Origin: Lacticaseibacillus jixianensis
GTDB lineage: Bacteria; Bacillota; Bacilli; Lactobacillales; Lactobacillaceae
Length of the DNA stretch: 64,000 nt
Direction of reading: 5' to 3'
Assembly: GCF_003946485.1 (NCBI RefSeq)
Contig: NZ_RHOJ01000002.1
Coordinates: forward strand, 124,001-188,000
Part shown: piece after piece, positions 34,920-44,480 of the stretch
Layout of the letters: every line of letters begins with the position of its first letter
Numbering within the stretch: position 1 is the first letter of the stretch
Translations under genes and position numbers: made by a program
The notes under the pieces: model-generated
What the model saw: only the letters and a program-made list of their open reading frames with translations
Told to the model about the DNA's origin: nothing
The model's database searches: none

Positions 34920-36881
34920 ATGGATATTCGTGACTTATTGCTCAAAAACGTCATGATCATGGACCTCAAGGCCACCGATCAGCGCGGTGTCATCGATGAA
35001 ATGGTCGCCAAGTACAAGGCGGAAGGCATCATTGACGACGAGACCCTGTACAAGGAAGACATTCTCAAGCGCGAGGCGGAGTCCACGACCGGCATCGGCG
35101 ACGGCATCGCCATGCCCCACGCCAAGGACAAGGCCGTGCAGCGCGCCACCGTCCTGTTCGCCAAAAGCGAAGCCGGCGTCGAGTACCACGCCTTGGATGG
35201 CCAGCCGGTCCACCTGTTCTTCATGATCGCCGCCCCAGAAGGCGCCAATAACACGCACCTGCAGGCCCTGGCCGCACTGTCGTCCCTGCTGATCAACCCA
35301 GACCTCGTCGCCGCTCTGAAAAAGGCGCAGACGCCGGACGAAGTGCTCCAGCTGTTCGGCGCCGCTCAGGAGGCAAAGGACGTCAAGGACAAGGAAGACG
35401 ACGCCAAGGCCGCCCAGCAGGACGCCGCGCGCCAGGCTGCTGCCGAAAGCCCGGCACCGGCCGCCAAGAAGCCGTTCATCGTCGCCGTCACCGCCTGCCC
35501 CACCGGCATTGCCCACACTTACATGGCTGAAGCCGCCCTCAAGGAGCAGGCCGAGAAGATGGGCGTCGACATCAAGGTCGAAACCAACGGCTCCGAAGGC
35601 GTCAAGCACAAGCTGACCGCCGCCGACATTGACGCCGCAGTCGGCGTCATCATCGCTGCGGATAAAAAGGTCGACATGCCGCGGTTTGCCGGCAAGCACC
35701 TGATCAACCGCCCGGTCATTGACGGCATCAAGAAACCCGAAGAACTGATCCAGGACACCCTCGCTGGCAAAGGCCCCATTTTCCACGCCGCCGGTGAGCA
35801 AACCGAGACCAGTGCCGCCGCGCCCGAGGAAAAGAAGACCCTGTGGAGCCGGATCTACGCTGACTTGATGAACGGGGTGTCCAACATGCTGCCGTTCGTG
35901 GTCGGCGGCGGGATCATCATGGCGCTCTCCTTCATCTTTGAAAATGCGTTCGGCGCCAAGTCCCAGTGGTTCACGTTCACCAACAACCTCGGCAATTACG
36001 CCTTTTCCTTCCTGGTGCCGGTCCTGGCCGCGTACATCGCGGTGTCGATCGGTGACCGCCCGGCCCTGATGCCAGGGTTCGTGGGCGGCTACATGGCCAC
36101 CGTCGCCGCTGCCTCCGTCGTCCACGCGCAAAACGCGGCTGGCTTCATCGGCGGCCTCGTCGCTGGGTTCGTCGCCGGCTGGATGATCATCGGCCTGAAG
36201 AAACTCTTCGCCGGGATGCCGCACTCACTGGACGGCCTGAAAACGATCCTGTTCTACCCCGTGATTGGCCTCGCGTTGATTGGTCTGATCATGTTCTTCA
36301 TCGTCAACCCGATTTTCGCCTTCCTCAACGGTGCTTTGATCAATTGGCTTGAAGGCATGGGCACCGGCAACGCGGTTGTCGTCGGGGTGATCCTCGCCGG
36401 CATGATGAGCATCGACATGGGCGGCCCCTTCAACAAGGCGGCTTACACCTTTGCCATCGGTGTTTACCAGGCGTCAGGCTTTAAGGACGGCCGCTGGATG
36501 GCTGCCGTCATGATCGGGGGCATGATCCCGCCTTTGGCCATCGCCATCGCCGCGACCTTCTTCCCGCAAAAGTTCACCAAGACGGAGCACTCCTCTGCGA
36601 TGTCTAACTACGTGCTCGGCCTGACTTTCATTACCGAAGGCGCGATCCCGTTTGCAGCCACTGACCCGCTGCACATCATCGGCAGCAGCGTCATCGGCTC
36701 GGCCATCGCCGGCGGTCTGACCCAGCTGTTCCACGTCAACGTCCCGGCGCCTCACGGGGGCATCGTGGCGCTGGCTTTGACCAACCAGAAGCTCGGCTTC
36801 ATTGTCTCGCTCATCGTCGGGACCCTGATCGCCGCGCTGATCCTCGGCTTCTGGCGCCCCAAGGCCAAGGAAAGCCTCTAA
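34920..36881 (+). CDS. fruA: Fructose-specific PTS transporter, EIIABC
   Basis: A 653-residue fused permease. The EIIA domain (1-150) has phospho-His in DGIAMPHAKDKA. A Lys/Ala/Asp-rich linker follows (about 150-180). The EIIB domain has phospho-Cys in VTACPTGIAHTYMAEAAL (about 190-207), and EIIC (about 310-650) has eight or more membrane helices. It imports fructose as fructose 1-phosphate using HPr-P. It starts 2 bp after fruK, with a GAGGAAG site inside the fruK end. Domain order A-B-C is typical of Firmicute FruA. Confidence 0.95.
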   Translation: MDIRDLLLKNVMIMDLKATDQRGVIDEMVAKYKAEGIIDDETLYKEDILKREAESTTGIGDGIAMPHAKDKAVQRATVLFAKSEAGVEYHALDGQPVHLFFMIAAPEGANNTHLQALAALSSLLINPDLVAALKKAQTPDEVLQLFGAAQEAKDVKDKEDDAKAAQQDAARQAAAESPAPAAKKPFIVAVTACPTGIAHTYMAEAALKEQAEKMGVDIKVETNGSEGVKHKLTAADIDAAVGVIIAADKKVDMPRFAGKHLINRPVIDGIKKPEELIQDTLAGKGPIFHAAGEQTETSAAAPEEKKTLWSRIYADLMNGVSNMLPFVVGGGIIMALSFIFENAFGAKSQWFTFTNNLGNYAFSFLVPVLAAYIAVSIGDRPALMPGFVGGYMATVAAASVVHAQNAAGFIGGLVAGFVAGWMIIGLKKLFAGMPHSLDGLKTILFYPVIGLALIGLIMFFIVNPIFAFLNGALINWLEGMGTGNAVVVGVILAGMMSIDMGGPFNKAAYTFAIGVYQASGFKDGRWMAAVMIGGMIPPLAIAIAATFFPQKFTKTEHSSAMSNYVLGLTFITEGAIPFAATDPLHIIGSSVIGSAIAGGLTQLFHVNVPAPHGGIVALALTNQKLGFIVSLIVGTLIAALILGFWRPKAKESL

Positions 36882-36896
36882 GCGGCAAGCTTGAAC

Positions 36897-36961
36897 TAGA
36901 GGCTGAGACATAAAGCGGTTTTAGCCCAAAGCACAAGGGCGTCGCTTTACGGAACGCGACT
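36897..36961. repeat. Intergenic structured repeat, GGCTGAGAC family, copy 2
   Basis: Same ends as the copy at 14.7 kb: GAGGCTGAGAC at the left, GGAACGCGACTAG at the right. TAAAGCG pairs with CGCTTTA, and GCCC with GGGC. The first pair differs from copy 1 (CAAAGC/GCTTTG) but is still complementary. The large internal hairpin of copy 1 is absent. It lies between the fruA stop and its terminator, so it is probably in the fruA mRNA 3' end. Confidence 0.7.
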
Positions 36962-36994
36962 AGCGCCATCACTGATCAGTGATGGCGCTTTTTG
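36962..36994 (+). terminator. fruRKA operon terminator
   Basis: AGCGCCATCACTGATCAGTGATGGCGCT is a perfect palindrome (36962-36989) followed by five T in all. Confidence 0.93.
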
Positions 36995-37103
36995 CTAGCA
37001 AAAAAGCGGGCAAGCCCCCCCTGCCGGCGCGGAGTCGTTTCGCTTGTTGCGCCCTGCTTTAGGCCCTAAACTGAAACCAGCAAAATAAGGAGGCGGATCA
37101 TCC

Positions 37104-38018
37104 ATGCAAGCATTTGGTTTTGAAGTCGAACACGGTGCCACCACCCTCACCGCCCGCACGCTCCCCGACTTGCGCCCCGCCGGCGATGAGGTGATCATCA
37201 ACGTGCAGGCGGTCGGGCTCAACAACCGCGAGCGCATGCAGCGCCGCGGCACCTTCCCCGGTGATTTCAACGTCTTGGGGTCGGACGTTGCCGGCACCAT
37301 CGCGGCGCTGGGCCACAGCGCCACCGACCTAACCCTCGGCCAGCGCGTCTTGGCCCGAACCACGGCCGGGGACGCCACCCAGGCGGCGCGGGCCCGGGAA
37401 GTCGTGCCGCTGCCGCGCAATCTCAGCTTTGAGCGCGCTGCCGCCATGATCACCCCGGCCGTCACCGCGTACCGGGCGGTGAACGTGTTCGCCACGCTGC
37501 AGCCCGGGCAGACGGTCGTGGTCAAGGGGGCCAGCGGCGGCGTGGGCCTGCTCATCCTGCAGCTGGCCAAAGCGCAGGGGGCGCGGGTGATCGGCGTGGC
37601 CAGCGCGGGCCGCCGGGAGCTCGTCCTCGCCGCGGGCGCCGCGGCCTTTGTGGCTTACGACACCGAGACGCCGGCCAAGACCCTGGCGGACTCAGCCGAC
37701 ATCGTTTTCAACGCCGCGCTGGATGGCGTCAACGGCGACGACGACGTCGCGATGGTGCGCACCGGCGGGCAGATTGTCAGCGTTGCCCACCAAGCGCCGC
37801 CCAGCAGCAAGGCGGTCCGCTTCACCCACATCCACCCTGGCGCCCGGCCGAGCGAGCACGACATCCTGAGTGAACTCGTCCCGCAGTTTGCCGACGGGCT
37901 GCTGGAAATGCCGATCGGGATCCTGCTGCCGTTTACGCAGGCGGGCTTTGCCGAAGCGCATGACCTCCTGCCGCAGCCGCACACCGGCCGCATCGTCGTG
38001 TCCACCGCTGCCAAATAG
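37104..38018 (+). CDS. Zinc-free quinone-oxidoreductase-like NADPH oxidoreductase (MDR family)
   Basis: A 304-residue medium-chain oxidoreductase. GroES-like domain with VGLNNRERMQRRG and LGSDVAGTIAALG; Rossmann domain with VVVKGASGGVGLLILQLAKAQG (about 133-154). No structural-zinc Cys cluster is present, as in QOR-type enzymes that reduce quinones or enones with NADPH. AAGGAGG precedes the ATG. It is a single gene between two terminators; physiological substrate unknown. Confidence 0.87.
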   Translation: MQAFGFEVEHGATTLTARTLPDLRPAGDEVIINVQAVGLNNRERMQRRGTFPGDFNVLGSDVAGTIAALGHSATDLTLGQRVLARTTAGDATQAARAREVVPLPRNLSFERAAAMITPAVTAYRAVNVFATLQPGQTVVVKGASGGVGLLILQLAKAQGARVIGVASAGRRELVLAAGAAAFVAYDTETPAKTLADSADIVFNAALDGVNGDDDVAMVRTGGQIVSVAHQAPPSSKAVRFTHIHPGARPSEHDILSELVPQFADGLLEMPIGILLPFTQAGFAEAHDLLPQPHTGRIVVSTAAK

Positions 38019-38030
38019 CCGCCCACCAAT

Positions 38031-38060
38031 AATGGCCCACCACCTGGTGAGCCATTTTTT
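38031..38060 (+). terminator. Terminator of the MDR oxidoreductase gene
   Basis: AATGGCCCACC and GGTGAGCCATT pair with one mismatch around a 4-base loop, followed by T6. Confidence 0.85.
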
Positions 38061-38077
38061 AATGTTGTGAGGTTAGG

Positions 38078-38287
38078 TTAAAGCGTTGCCCCAAGCACGC
38101 CCACCAACACCACGACCAGGGCCAACGCCCCCAGCGCGACTTTCACGCCGCCCACCGGCGTTGCCGCCACGCGGTCAAACGCCCGCGCATGCGCGGCCGC
38201 AAGCTGCCGGCGGCTCCCCGTCGCCGCCCACCGCACGATGCGGTGCGTATGATAATGGCGCTTGATCCCGAATCCCGCACTCATCAT
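38078..38287 (-). CDS. Small membrane protein of unknown function
   Basis: A 69-residue protein with a basic, His/Arg-rich N-terminal half (residues 1-40) and a single C-terminal hydrophobic helix (about 48-68; VALGALALVVVLVGVLG), suggesting a tail-anchored protein. Upstream on the minus strand are GGGAAG as a possible ribosome binding site and a perfect TATAAT at 38328-38333. No family is recognised. The stretch from 38288 to 38528 contains no other gene I can support. Confidence 0.5.
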   Translation of the reverse strand: MMSAGFGIKRHYHTHRIVRWAATGSRRQLAAAHARAFDRVAATPVGGVKVALGALALVVVLVGVLGATL

Positions 38288-38528
38288 AATATCATCTTCC
38301 CTATTATTTCTAACCTTATTATAATCCCGATGCCATTATCATACACGCTTACATGGGAAAAGAAAAGCATCTTGAACTAATTCGGGGAACCGGGACGCGA
38401 CCCTGGCACGCCTTGGACGAAAAAACGGCCACCACAAACCGGTGTCCGTTACAATCAGCGTCAGCAACCAAGTGATGCGAGCGTCTGCTGTGCTGACGAG
38501 TATTCTGACGATCCATTGGCCCGCGGCA

Positions 38529-39473
38529 CTATACCCCGGCCTGCGTCATGAGCTGATCCATCAACCGGACCACATCCAGGGTCTCCTGAGCGAAGGCCTG
38601 CCCGGCCGTCGGCGTCGCCAGGGCCTGCTCAAAGTCCGCGATCTCGTATGCCATGGCCAGGGCCGTGCTGCCGGCGGTGATGGTTTCCGTGGTGCCATCG
38701 GGGGCCGTGATGGTGGCCTGCTCCGCTCGTAGAAAGTTCGGCACGTCAATGTAGCCGCCGTCCCCAGAGATGAAGGCATGCTGGGGCAGGTAGGCGCGAA
38801 AGGCCATGTTGGCATTGGCCAGGACCCCGTCATCGGTTTTCAGGGCAATGCTCCACATCTCATCCACCCCCGTCGGATACTTATGCATCACTGAGACGGG
38901 CTGGCCAAAGTGGCGGCTAAAGAAACGAATAAAGGACAGATCGTAGGTGCCAATGTCCAGCATCGCGCCGCCGCCCAGCGCTTTGGCGAAAAACCGGCTG
39001 TGCGGATCAGGGGCCGTAACGCCGCCGAGCTGGGCCTGGATCATTTTGACGTTGCCGATCCGCCCGGCCGCGATCAAGTCACGCAACTTGCGGTAAAGCG
39101 GCATGTGGTAAATCGTCATGGCCTCGGTCAGCAGCAGGTGCTTGCTGGCCGCCAGCTCGTACACGGCCTTCGTTTCCTCATAGTTGCGCCAGATCGCCTT
39201 TTCGCACAGCACGTGCTTGCCGGCGTCCAGGCACAGCTTGATGTCCTTGAGGTGCTGCGAGTTGACGGTGGCGATGTACACACAGTCGATTTGCGGGTCG
39301 GCCAACATTTCCTGGTACGACGCGTAGTGGTGGACCACCTGGAAATCCTTGGCAAACTGCGCCGCCTTCGCCGGGTCCCTGCTTGCGACCCCGTACACCG
39401 GCTGCGTCCGGTTCAATTGCGCTGCGAAGTCCCGGGCGATCTGCCCGAGACCCATAATGCCCCAATTCGTCAT
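38529..39473 (-). CDS. Gfo/Idh/MocA-family oxidoreductase
   Basis: A 314-residue NAD(P)-dependent oxidoreductase: Rossmann N-terminus WGIMGLGQIARDFAAQL (4-20), the AIWRN segment after HVLCEKA, where the family's usual EKP is EKA, and a C-terminal alpha/beta domain with GGGAMLDIGTYDL. Members act on sugars, inositols or dihydrodiols; specificity is not predictable. ATGAGGATG precedes the start and TATAAT lies upstream near 39517. It appears to be a single-gene unit. Confidence 0.87.
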   Translation of the reverse strand: MTNWGIMGLGQIARDFAAQLNRTQPVYGVASRDPAKAAQFAKDFQVVHHYASYQEMLADPQIDCVYIATVNSQHLKDIKLCLDAGKHVLCEKAIWRNYEETKAVYELAASKHLLLTEAMTIYHMPLYRKLRDLIAAGRIGNVKMIQAQLGGVTAPDPHSRFFAKALGGGAMLDIGTYDLSFIRFFSRHFGQPVSVMHKYPTGVDEMWSIALKTDDGVLANANMAFRAYLPQHAFISGDGGYIDVPNFLRAEQATITAPDGTTETITAGSTALAMAYEIADFEQALATPTAGQAFAQETLDVVRLMDQLMTQAGV

Positions 39474-39591
39474 CTGATCATCCTCATTACATTCAAGATT
39501 AATTAATCAGCCTCATTATAGAACTCATTGGGAGAAGATACCGGCCACACAGCAGATCCGGGCTAGGATAATCGCCGAAAAAAGCCTACCG

Positions 39592-39625
39592 AAAAGCAGC
39601 CTTGGGGCTTGCCCCTGGACGGCTT
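39592..39625 (-). terminator. Probable uvrC terminator
   Basis: Minus strand AGCC-GTCCA-GGGG and CCCC-AA-GGCT form a bulged stem with loop CAAG, followed by GCTTTTC. It begins at the uvrC stop. Confidence 0.6.
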
Positions 39626-41411
39626 ACTGTGCCTGCAGGGAAATCTTGATCGCCTGCGCGACGTTCTTGGCGATGCCGAGCTTTTCGATGTCCTCGACGC
39701 TTGCCTCCTTGATGTGGTTGATGGTTTTGAACTGCCGCAGCAGCTTGGTGCGGGTCTTGGGGCCGACCCCTTGGATCATTTCCAGCTTGGACGCCAGCGA
39801 ATTCTTATTGCGCAGCTGGCGGTGGAACGTGATGGCAAAGCGGTGCACCTCGTCTTGGATCCGCGTCAGCAGGTAAAAGCCCTGCGAATGCGGGTCCAGG
39901 TCGATGGGCTGGTCGAGGTCCCCGTACAGCAGCCGCGCGGTGCGGTGCTTGTCGTTTTTGACCATCCCGGCAACCGGGATGCTAAGGCTCAGCTCGTTTT
40001 CCAGCACGTCCTTGACCGCGTTCATTTCCAGCTCGCCGCCGTCCATGAGGATCAGGTCCGGCATGGATGCGTGCTCCTTCAGCAGCCGGGTGTACCGGCG
40101 CCGGATCACCTCGCGGGTGTTGGCCTCTTCGTCGGCGCTGTGATTGCCTTCTGCCTCGGCCAGCTTGTACTTGCGGTAGTTGCTCTTCGCCGGCGCGCCG
40201 TCGACGAACTGCACCATCGCCGAGACCGGATTGGTGCCCTGAATGTGGCTGTGGTCGAAGGCCTCGATGACGTGGCCGTACTGCAGGCCCAGCGCCTTGA
40301 AGATCTCCTCTTGGGCCCCAACTGTGGTGCGGTTGTCGAGCTCAAGCAGCCGGAACTTCTCGTCCAGCTTGATCTTGGCGTTCTTCTTGGCCAGATCCAT
40401 CAGCGCGCGCTTCTCGCCGCGCTGCGGGGTGCGCACCGGCACGGCCAGCACCTGGGCCAGCACGTCGTTATCGAGGCCTTCCGGTACCAGGATCTCCTTG
40501 GGCAGCACGTTGTTTTTGCGGCTGTAGAACTGCATGATGAACGTCTCGAATTCCTCGCTGGCGGTGGTGGTGATCGCGAACAGCCGGGATTCGCGCTTCA
40601 TCAGCCGCGCCTGGCGAATGAAGAAGATCTGCACCGACATCCAGCCCTTGTCCATGTAAAAGTTGAACACATCGCGCTGGGTCTTGTCGTTGGAAATGAT
40701 CTTCTGCTTTTCGACCGTGGCCTCGATGTAGTGCAGCTGGTCGCGCAGCTCGGCGGCCCGCTCGAACTCGAGGTGCTTGGCCGCCTCTTCCATCTTGTGA
40801 GTCAGCTCCTGCTTGACCCGGCCGGTGTTCCCGTCCAGAAAGCTGCGGATCTTGGCGATCTGCTTGGCGTATTCTTCCTCCGGCACCGTCCGCCAGCACG
40901 CCCCCAGGCACTGGCCCATGTGGTAGTACAGGCACGGGCGGCCCTGGTAGCCGTTGCAGCGGCGCAGCGGGTAGACCTTTTCCAGAAAATGAATGGTCTC
41001 CTGCGCGGCGTACACGTTCGGGTACGGGCCGAAGTAGTAGGCGCCGTCCTTTTTGACGTCGCCGGTCAGCTCGATCTTCGGGTCCCGTTCGTTGGTGATC
41101 TTGATGTACGGGTAGCCCGTCCCTTTTTTCAGCTTGATGTTGTAGAACGGCTGCCACTTCTGGATCAGCGTGATCTCAAGCAGAAAGGCCTCCTTGTCGC
41201 TGGAGGTGACGATGTAGTCAAAGTCCGCGACTTCGGAGACCATCTTAGCGACCTTGCCGTCATGGCTGCTCTTGAAGTACGAGCGCACGCGGTTCTTCAG
41301 GTTCTTCGCCTTGCCGACGTAAATGATCTTGCCGTTGATGTCCTTCATCTGGTAGCTGCCTGGCAGATCCGGCAGCAGCGCCAGCTTGTGTTCAATGTGG
41401 GCGGACGCCAT
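39624..41411 (-). CDS. uvrC: Excinuclease ABC subunit C
   Basis: A 595-residue nucleotide-excision-repair nuclease. N-terminal GIY-YIG domain (LPDLPGSYQMKDINGKIIYVGKAKNLKNR, 13-41), the Cys cluster region CNGYQGRPCLYYHMGQCLGAC, UVR domain (about 200-235), RNase H-like C-terminal nuclease (AFDHSHIQGTNPVSAMV; LILMDGGELEMNAV) and HhH motifs at the end (IQGVGPKTRTKLLRQF). It makes both incisions around UvrB-marked lesions. GGGAGGCGAG precedes the ATG. Transcribed alone. Confidence 0.96.
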   Translation of the reverse strand: MASAHIEHKLALLPDLPGSYQMKDINGKIIYVGKAKNLKNRVRSYFKSSHDGKVAKMVSEVADFDYIVTSSDKEAFLLEITLIQKWQPFYNIKLKKGTGYPYIKITNERDPKIELTGDVKKDGAYYFGPYPNVYAAQETIHFLEKVYPLRRCNGYQGRPCLYYHMGQCLGACWRTVPEEEYAKQIAKIRSFLDGNTGRVKQELTHKMEEAAKHLEFERAAELRDQLHYIEATVEKQKIISNDKTQRDVFNFYMDKGWMSVQIFFIRQARLMKRESRLFAITTTASEEFETFIMQFYSRKNNVLPKEILVPEGLDNDVLAQVLAVPVRTPQRGEKRALMDLAKKNAKIKLDEKFRLLELDNRTTVGAQEEIFKALGLQYGHVIEAFDHSHIQGTNPVSAMVQFVDGAPAKSNYRKYKLAEAEGNHSADEEANTREVIRRRYTRLLKEHASMPDLILMDGGELEMNAVKDVLENELSLSIPVAGMVKNDKHRTARLLYGDLDQPIDLDPHSQGFYLLTRIQDEVHRFAITFHRQLRNKNSLASKLEMIQGVGPKTRTKLLRQFKTINHIKEASVEDIEKLGIAKNVAQAIKISLQAQ

Positions 41412-41469
41412 GCGCTCGCCTCCCTTCGTTAGACTTACTTATAAATTGTAAAGGTGATGCGGCCAAAAT

Positions 41470-42606
41470 TCAACCCGGCCGCCGGGCGGACTGCTTGGAC
41501 CGCGGCGCCATCAGGAACACGAGCACCACCGGCAGGATCGCGCCGATCGCCGCCAGGGCAAAAATGGCCCGGACCCCGCCGCCGACCAGCCCGTCGAGCC
41601 AGGCGAACACCAGCGGCGAGGCGAACTGACTGCCGAACATCAAGGCGTTAGTGACCGTCAGATTGCGGGCCCGCGCGGCCGGGGCCGACAAGTGGGCGAT
41701 CCGCTCGTTGAGCGCCGGCATCCCCAGGCCCATGGCTACGCCGGCAAAGCCCAGCCCCACCAGCGTCAAGGGCCAGCTGCCACCGGTCATGGCCAGCATC
41801 CCCAGCAGCAGGCTGGCGAACGTGATCGCAAGTTTTTGCGCCAGCGACCACGGCAGCTTGCCGTACCCGATGCCGATCACCAGGCCGAGCCCGGAGACGC
41901 TGGCCAGCAGCCACCCGGCGGCGGCCGGGTTCGGCGTGTGCAACACCGACCCGATGTAAAAAGGCAGGTCGGTCGGGATCACAAAGTAGATGCCCGTCAG
42001 CAGGATCAACAACCCGAAGGTGAGCCTCAGCGCCCCACTGCGCCGACCCGCGGCCTGTGGGGCCTCCTCAACTGGGGTCTTGGCCGGCAGAAACCGCGTG
42101 ATCAGCACCAGTGGCACCACGGCCAGGCCGTAAATGCCAAAGGCCCAGTGCCAGTTGCGCAGCGCCAGCCACCCAGCCAGCAGCGTGGCCGAGATGGTGC
42201 CCACGGCCGTCACCGCATTCGCCCACCCGAGGAGCTGGCGGCGAGTCGCGCCGTGAAAGTAGTCCGTGATCAAGCTGATGGCCGGGCCGGCGATCAAACT
42301 CAGGGCCACCCCGGCGAGCGCCCGCGCGAGGATCAGCAGCCCAAACGACAGCGGCAGCACCGGCACCAGCCCGCCGATCAGATACAGCACCAGGCCCACT
42401 TGGACGTGCTGCTTGCGCGTGCCGGGCAGCCGGTTCAAGATCGGCAGCAGCACCATGAAGACCAATGCGGGCACCGTGACCAGCGACTGGATCCACACCC
42501 GCGCGACCCCCGGGTAGCTCGCGGCGATGGCGGTCAACGCCGGCGACAAGGCCGCGCTGGTCATGATGGTGAAAAACGACAACGATAAGATCGTGATTTG
42601 CAGCAT
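41470..42606 (-). CDS. Major facilitator superfamily transporter
   Basis: A 378-residue MFS protein with about 12 membrane helices. Landmarks are the loop following helix 2 (LPILNRLPGTRKQH) and the motif-C-like stretch of helix 5 (GWANAVTAVGTISATLLAGWLA). It resembles drug or sugar efflux proteins of the MFS-1 group; substrate unknown. GGGAGGAGAGGG precedes the ATG. It runs towards uvrC, 58 bp away, and is divergent from the small basic-protein gene at 42801. Confidence 0.83.
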   Translation of the reverse strand: MLQITILSLSFFTIMTSAALSPALTAIAASYPGVARVWIQSLVTVPALVFMVLLPILNRLPGTRKQHVQVGLVLYLIGGLVPVLPLSFGLLILARALAGVALSLIAGPAISLITDYFHGATRRQLLGWANAVTAVGTISATLLAGWLALRNWHWAFGIYGLAVVPLVLITRFLPAKTPVEEAPQAAGRRSGALRLTFGLLILLTGIYFVIPTDLPFYIGSVLHTPNPAAAGWLLASVSGLGLVIGIGYGKLPWSLAQKLAITFASLLLGMLAMTGGSWPLTLVGLGFAGVAMGLGMPALNERIAHLSAPAARARNLTVTNALMFGSQFASPLVFAWLDGLVGGGVRAIFALAAIGAILPVVLVFLMAPRSKQSARRPG

Positions 42607-42800
42607 GGTCCCTCTCCTCCCTTAACGGCCACAGCGAAAAAGCGCCAGCAGTGTTTCCCCAGCTCCTCCAGCCTCAGTTTAAAGGCGAAGCGGCGCGCAC
42701 GCGAGGATTTTGCTTGGCCAGCCGCGAAAGACCACCTGTGGCTGGCGCACCGCGTTCGTGGTAGAATGGAAGCACTCGTTGCAACAGAAAGGAGCGCCTC

Positions 42801-42941
42801 ATGGCGAAACACAATAAGAAGCACTCCCGTCAGGATGACGCCGTGCGCAAGGCCCGAGCGGCCCGCCAGCACGAACAAGGCGTGCTGCGCCAAGACCTCG
42901 CCCACGACCACCCGGGCGTGAAGATCACCAGCAAGCATTAG
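42801..42941 (+). CDS. Small basic/histidine-rich protein, unknown
   Basis: A 46-codon gene starting MAKHNKKHSRQDD and ending HPGVKITSKH, rich in Lys, Arg and His. The AAAGGAGCG site is correctly spaced (42788-42796), and a terminator-like GCCGCC/GGCGGT hairpin with T-run follows at 42943-42965. A plausible promoter -10 (TAGAAT) lies at 42763-42768. No family recognised. Confidence 0.6.
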   Translation: MAKHNKKHSRQDDAVRKARAARQHEQGVLRQDLAHDHPGVKITSKH

Positions 42942-43009
42942 GCCGCCCAGGCGGTCTTTTCTTTTGCCCGCACCTTCCGTATACTAATAAAGTTTGGGCG
43001 GAGGATATT

Positions 43010-44245
43010 ATGAAAGAATTCATGGCACTGAATAACAACTTAAAGCTGCGGATGCTGACGGTGTTCCTGGCCGTGATGCTGTCCAGCTCGGTCGGACCGA
43101 ACATGACCATCTACTACGCCAAGTACTTTGGCGCCGGCATCACCGGGGTGCTGCTGATCATCGTGTCCGCGCTGGGGTTCGTGGCCGGGCTTTACGGCGG
43201 CCACCTCGCCGATGTGCACGGCCGCAAGCCGATCATGGTCGCGGGGTCACTCCTCACGCTGGTTGGCTTCGCGCTGGCGGCGGCGATGAATTCGCCTCTG
43301 GGCCGTTACCCGATCCCGACCTTCTTCGGCTTCCTGATCGCCCAGGTCGGCGGCGCCATCACCAGCCCCGCTGAAGAAGCAATGGTGATCGATGTGTCGA
43401 CCCCGGAGAATCGCCGGTACGTTTACGCGCTGATCTACTGGATCATCAACATTTCGGTGATGATCGGCGCGGCGCTGGGCGGCTGGTTCTTCCGCGACTA
43501 CCTATTTGAACTGCTGGTCGGGATGATCGTCGTTACCATCATCAACCTGATCATCATCCAGTTCTTCATGACTGAAAGCTTCACGCCGGACCACACCGTC
43601 TCCGGGTCAGTCTGGCAGGCGGTGCGCGGGTACCTGGGCGTGCTGTCCGACCACCGTTACGACTGGTACCTGATCGGCATGGTCCTGGCCGGCATCGTGA
43701 CCAGCCAGCTGGGCTACTACCTGGCCGTCCACCTCGGGGATGATTTTCAGACGGTGCGGCTGTTTGGCATCGAGATCTACGGGCAGCGCATGCTGTCCGG
43801 GGTGACCCTGATCAACACCGCGATCATCATTCCGTTCATGTCGCTGTTCACCAGCCTGACCAAGCGCTGGTCGCTGAAGCGCGCGTACAGCGTGGGGATG
43901 CTGCTGCAAACCATTGGCTTTGCCCTCGCCTGCCTGTTCTCGACGTTATGGCCGATCGTGGTTTGCGCCGTGATCTTGACCATCGGCGAGATGATCGTCG
44001 TCCCGCCGAGCCAGACACTGCGGGCGGACCTGATGGACCCGGAAAAAATCGGCACGTACTCTGGCGCCTTTTCGACCGTCAATCCCCTGGCCGGCATCCT
44101 CGCCGGCGCCTCGGTCACCATCTCGGCGTTCCTTGGCAGCTACGGCATGGCCGCGCTGTTCATGGTGCTGGGCATGCTCTCAATCGTCGTGGTCGTGCAT
44201 GTCATCGGCATGAAGCCGACCCGGCCGACGCCGCCAATTGAATGA
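43010..44245 (+). CDS. MFS multidrug-type transporter
   Basis: A 411-residue MFS protein, about 12 helices, with motif A GGHLADVHGRKPIMVAG between helices 2 and 3 (about 63-79) and the acidic SPAEEAMVIDVSTPENRR in the following loop. It resembles YttB/MdtH-like exporters. GGAGGATATT precedes the ATG. It has a strong terminator and lies alone, so no substrate can be inferred from neighbours. Confidence 0.86.
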   Translation: MKEFMALNNNLKLRMLTVFLAVMLSSSVGPNMTIYYAKYFGAGITGVLLIIVSALGFVAGLYGGHLADVHGRKPIMVAGSLLTLVGFALAAAMNSPLGRYPIPTFFGFLIAQVGGAITSPAEEAMVIDVSTPENRRYVYALIYWIINISVMIGAALGGWFFRDYLFELLVGMIVVTIINLIIIQFFMTESFTPDHTVSGSVWQAVRGYLGVLSDHRYDWYLIGMVLAGIVTSQLGYYLAVHLGDDFQTVRLFGIEIYGQRMLSGVTLINTAIIIPFMSLFTSLTKRWSLKRAYSVGMLLQTIGFALACLFSTLWPIVVCAVILTIGEMIVVPPSQTLRADLMDPEKIGTYSGAFSTVNPLAGILAGASVTISAFLGSYGMAALFMVLGMLSIVVVVHVIGMKPTRPTPPIE

Positions 44246-44253
44246 TGATGGCG

Positions 44254-44281
44254 CCGCGGCTGACCCAAGCCGCGGTTTTTT
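44254..44281 (+). terminator. Terminator of the MFS gene at 43010
   Basis: CCGCGGCT and AGCCGCGG (8 bp, loop GACCCA) followed by six T. Confidence 0.92.
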
Positions 44282-44480
44282 GAATCCGGCCAGCAGGTGA
44301 TTCTTGGTGACCCGGGTGAGCGCCGCCTGCCCGCTGCCAAAGGAAAGGGATCGCTGGGCGTTCGCGCTGACCTGAGCGGTGTCCCGCAAGGCACAATGCA
44401 CTTACTATTCGTTTGTATCTTGGTTAATGAACGCGCATACTAAAACTAATTCAATCATCACCAAGAAAGGAATCTACACG

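Noticed and set aside
41470-44245. Mobile genomic island from the two MFS genes and small gene
   Set aside because: No integrase, direct repeats or tRNA target; composition is like the surroundings and each gene has its own signals.
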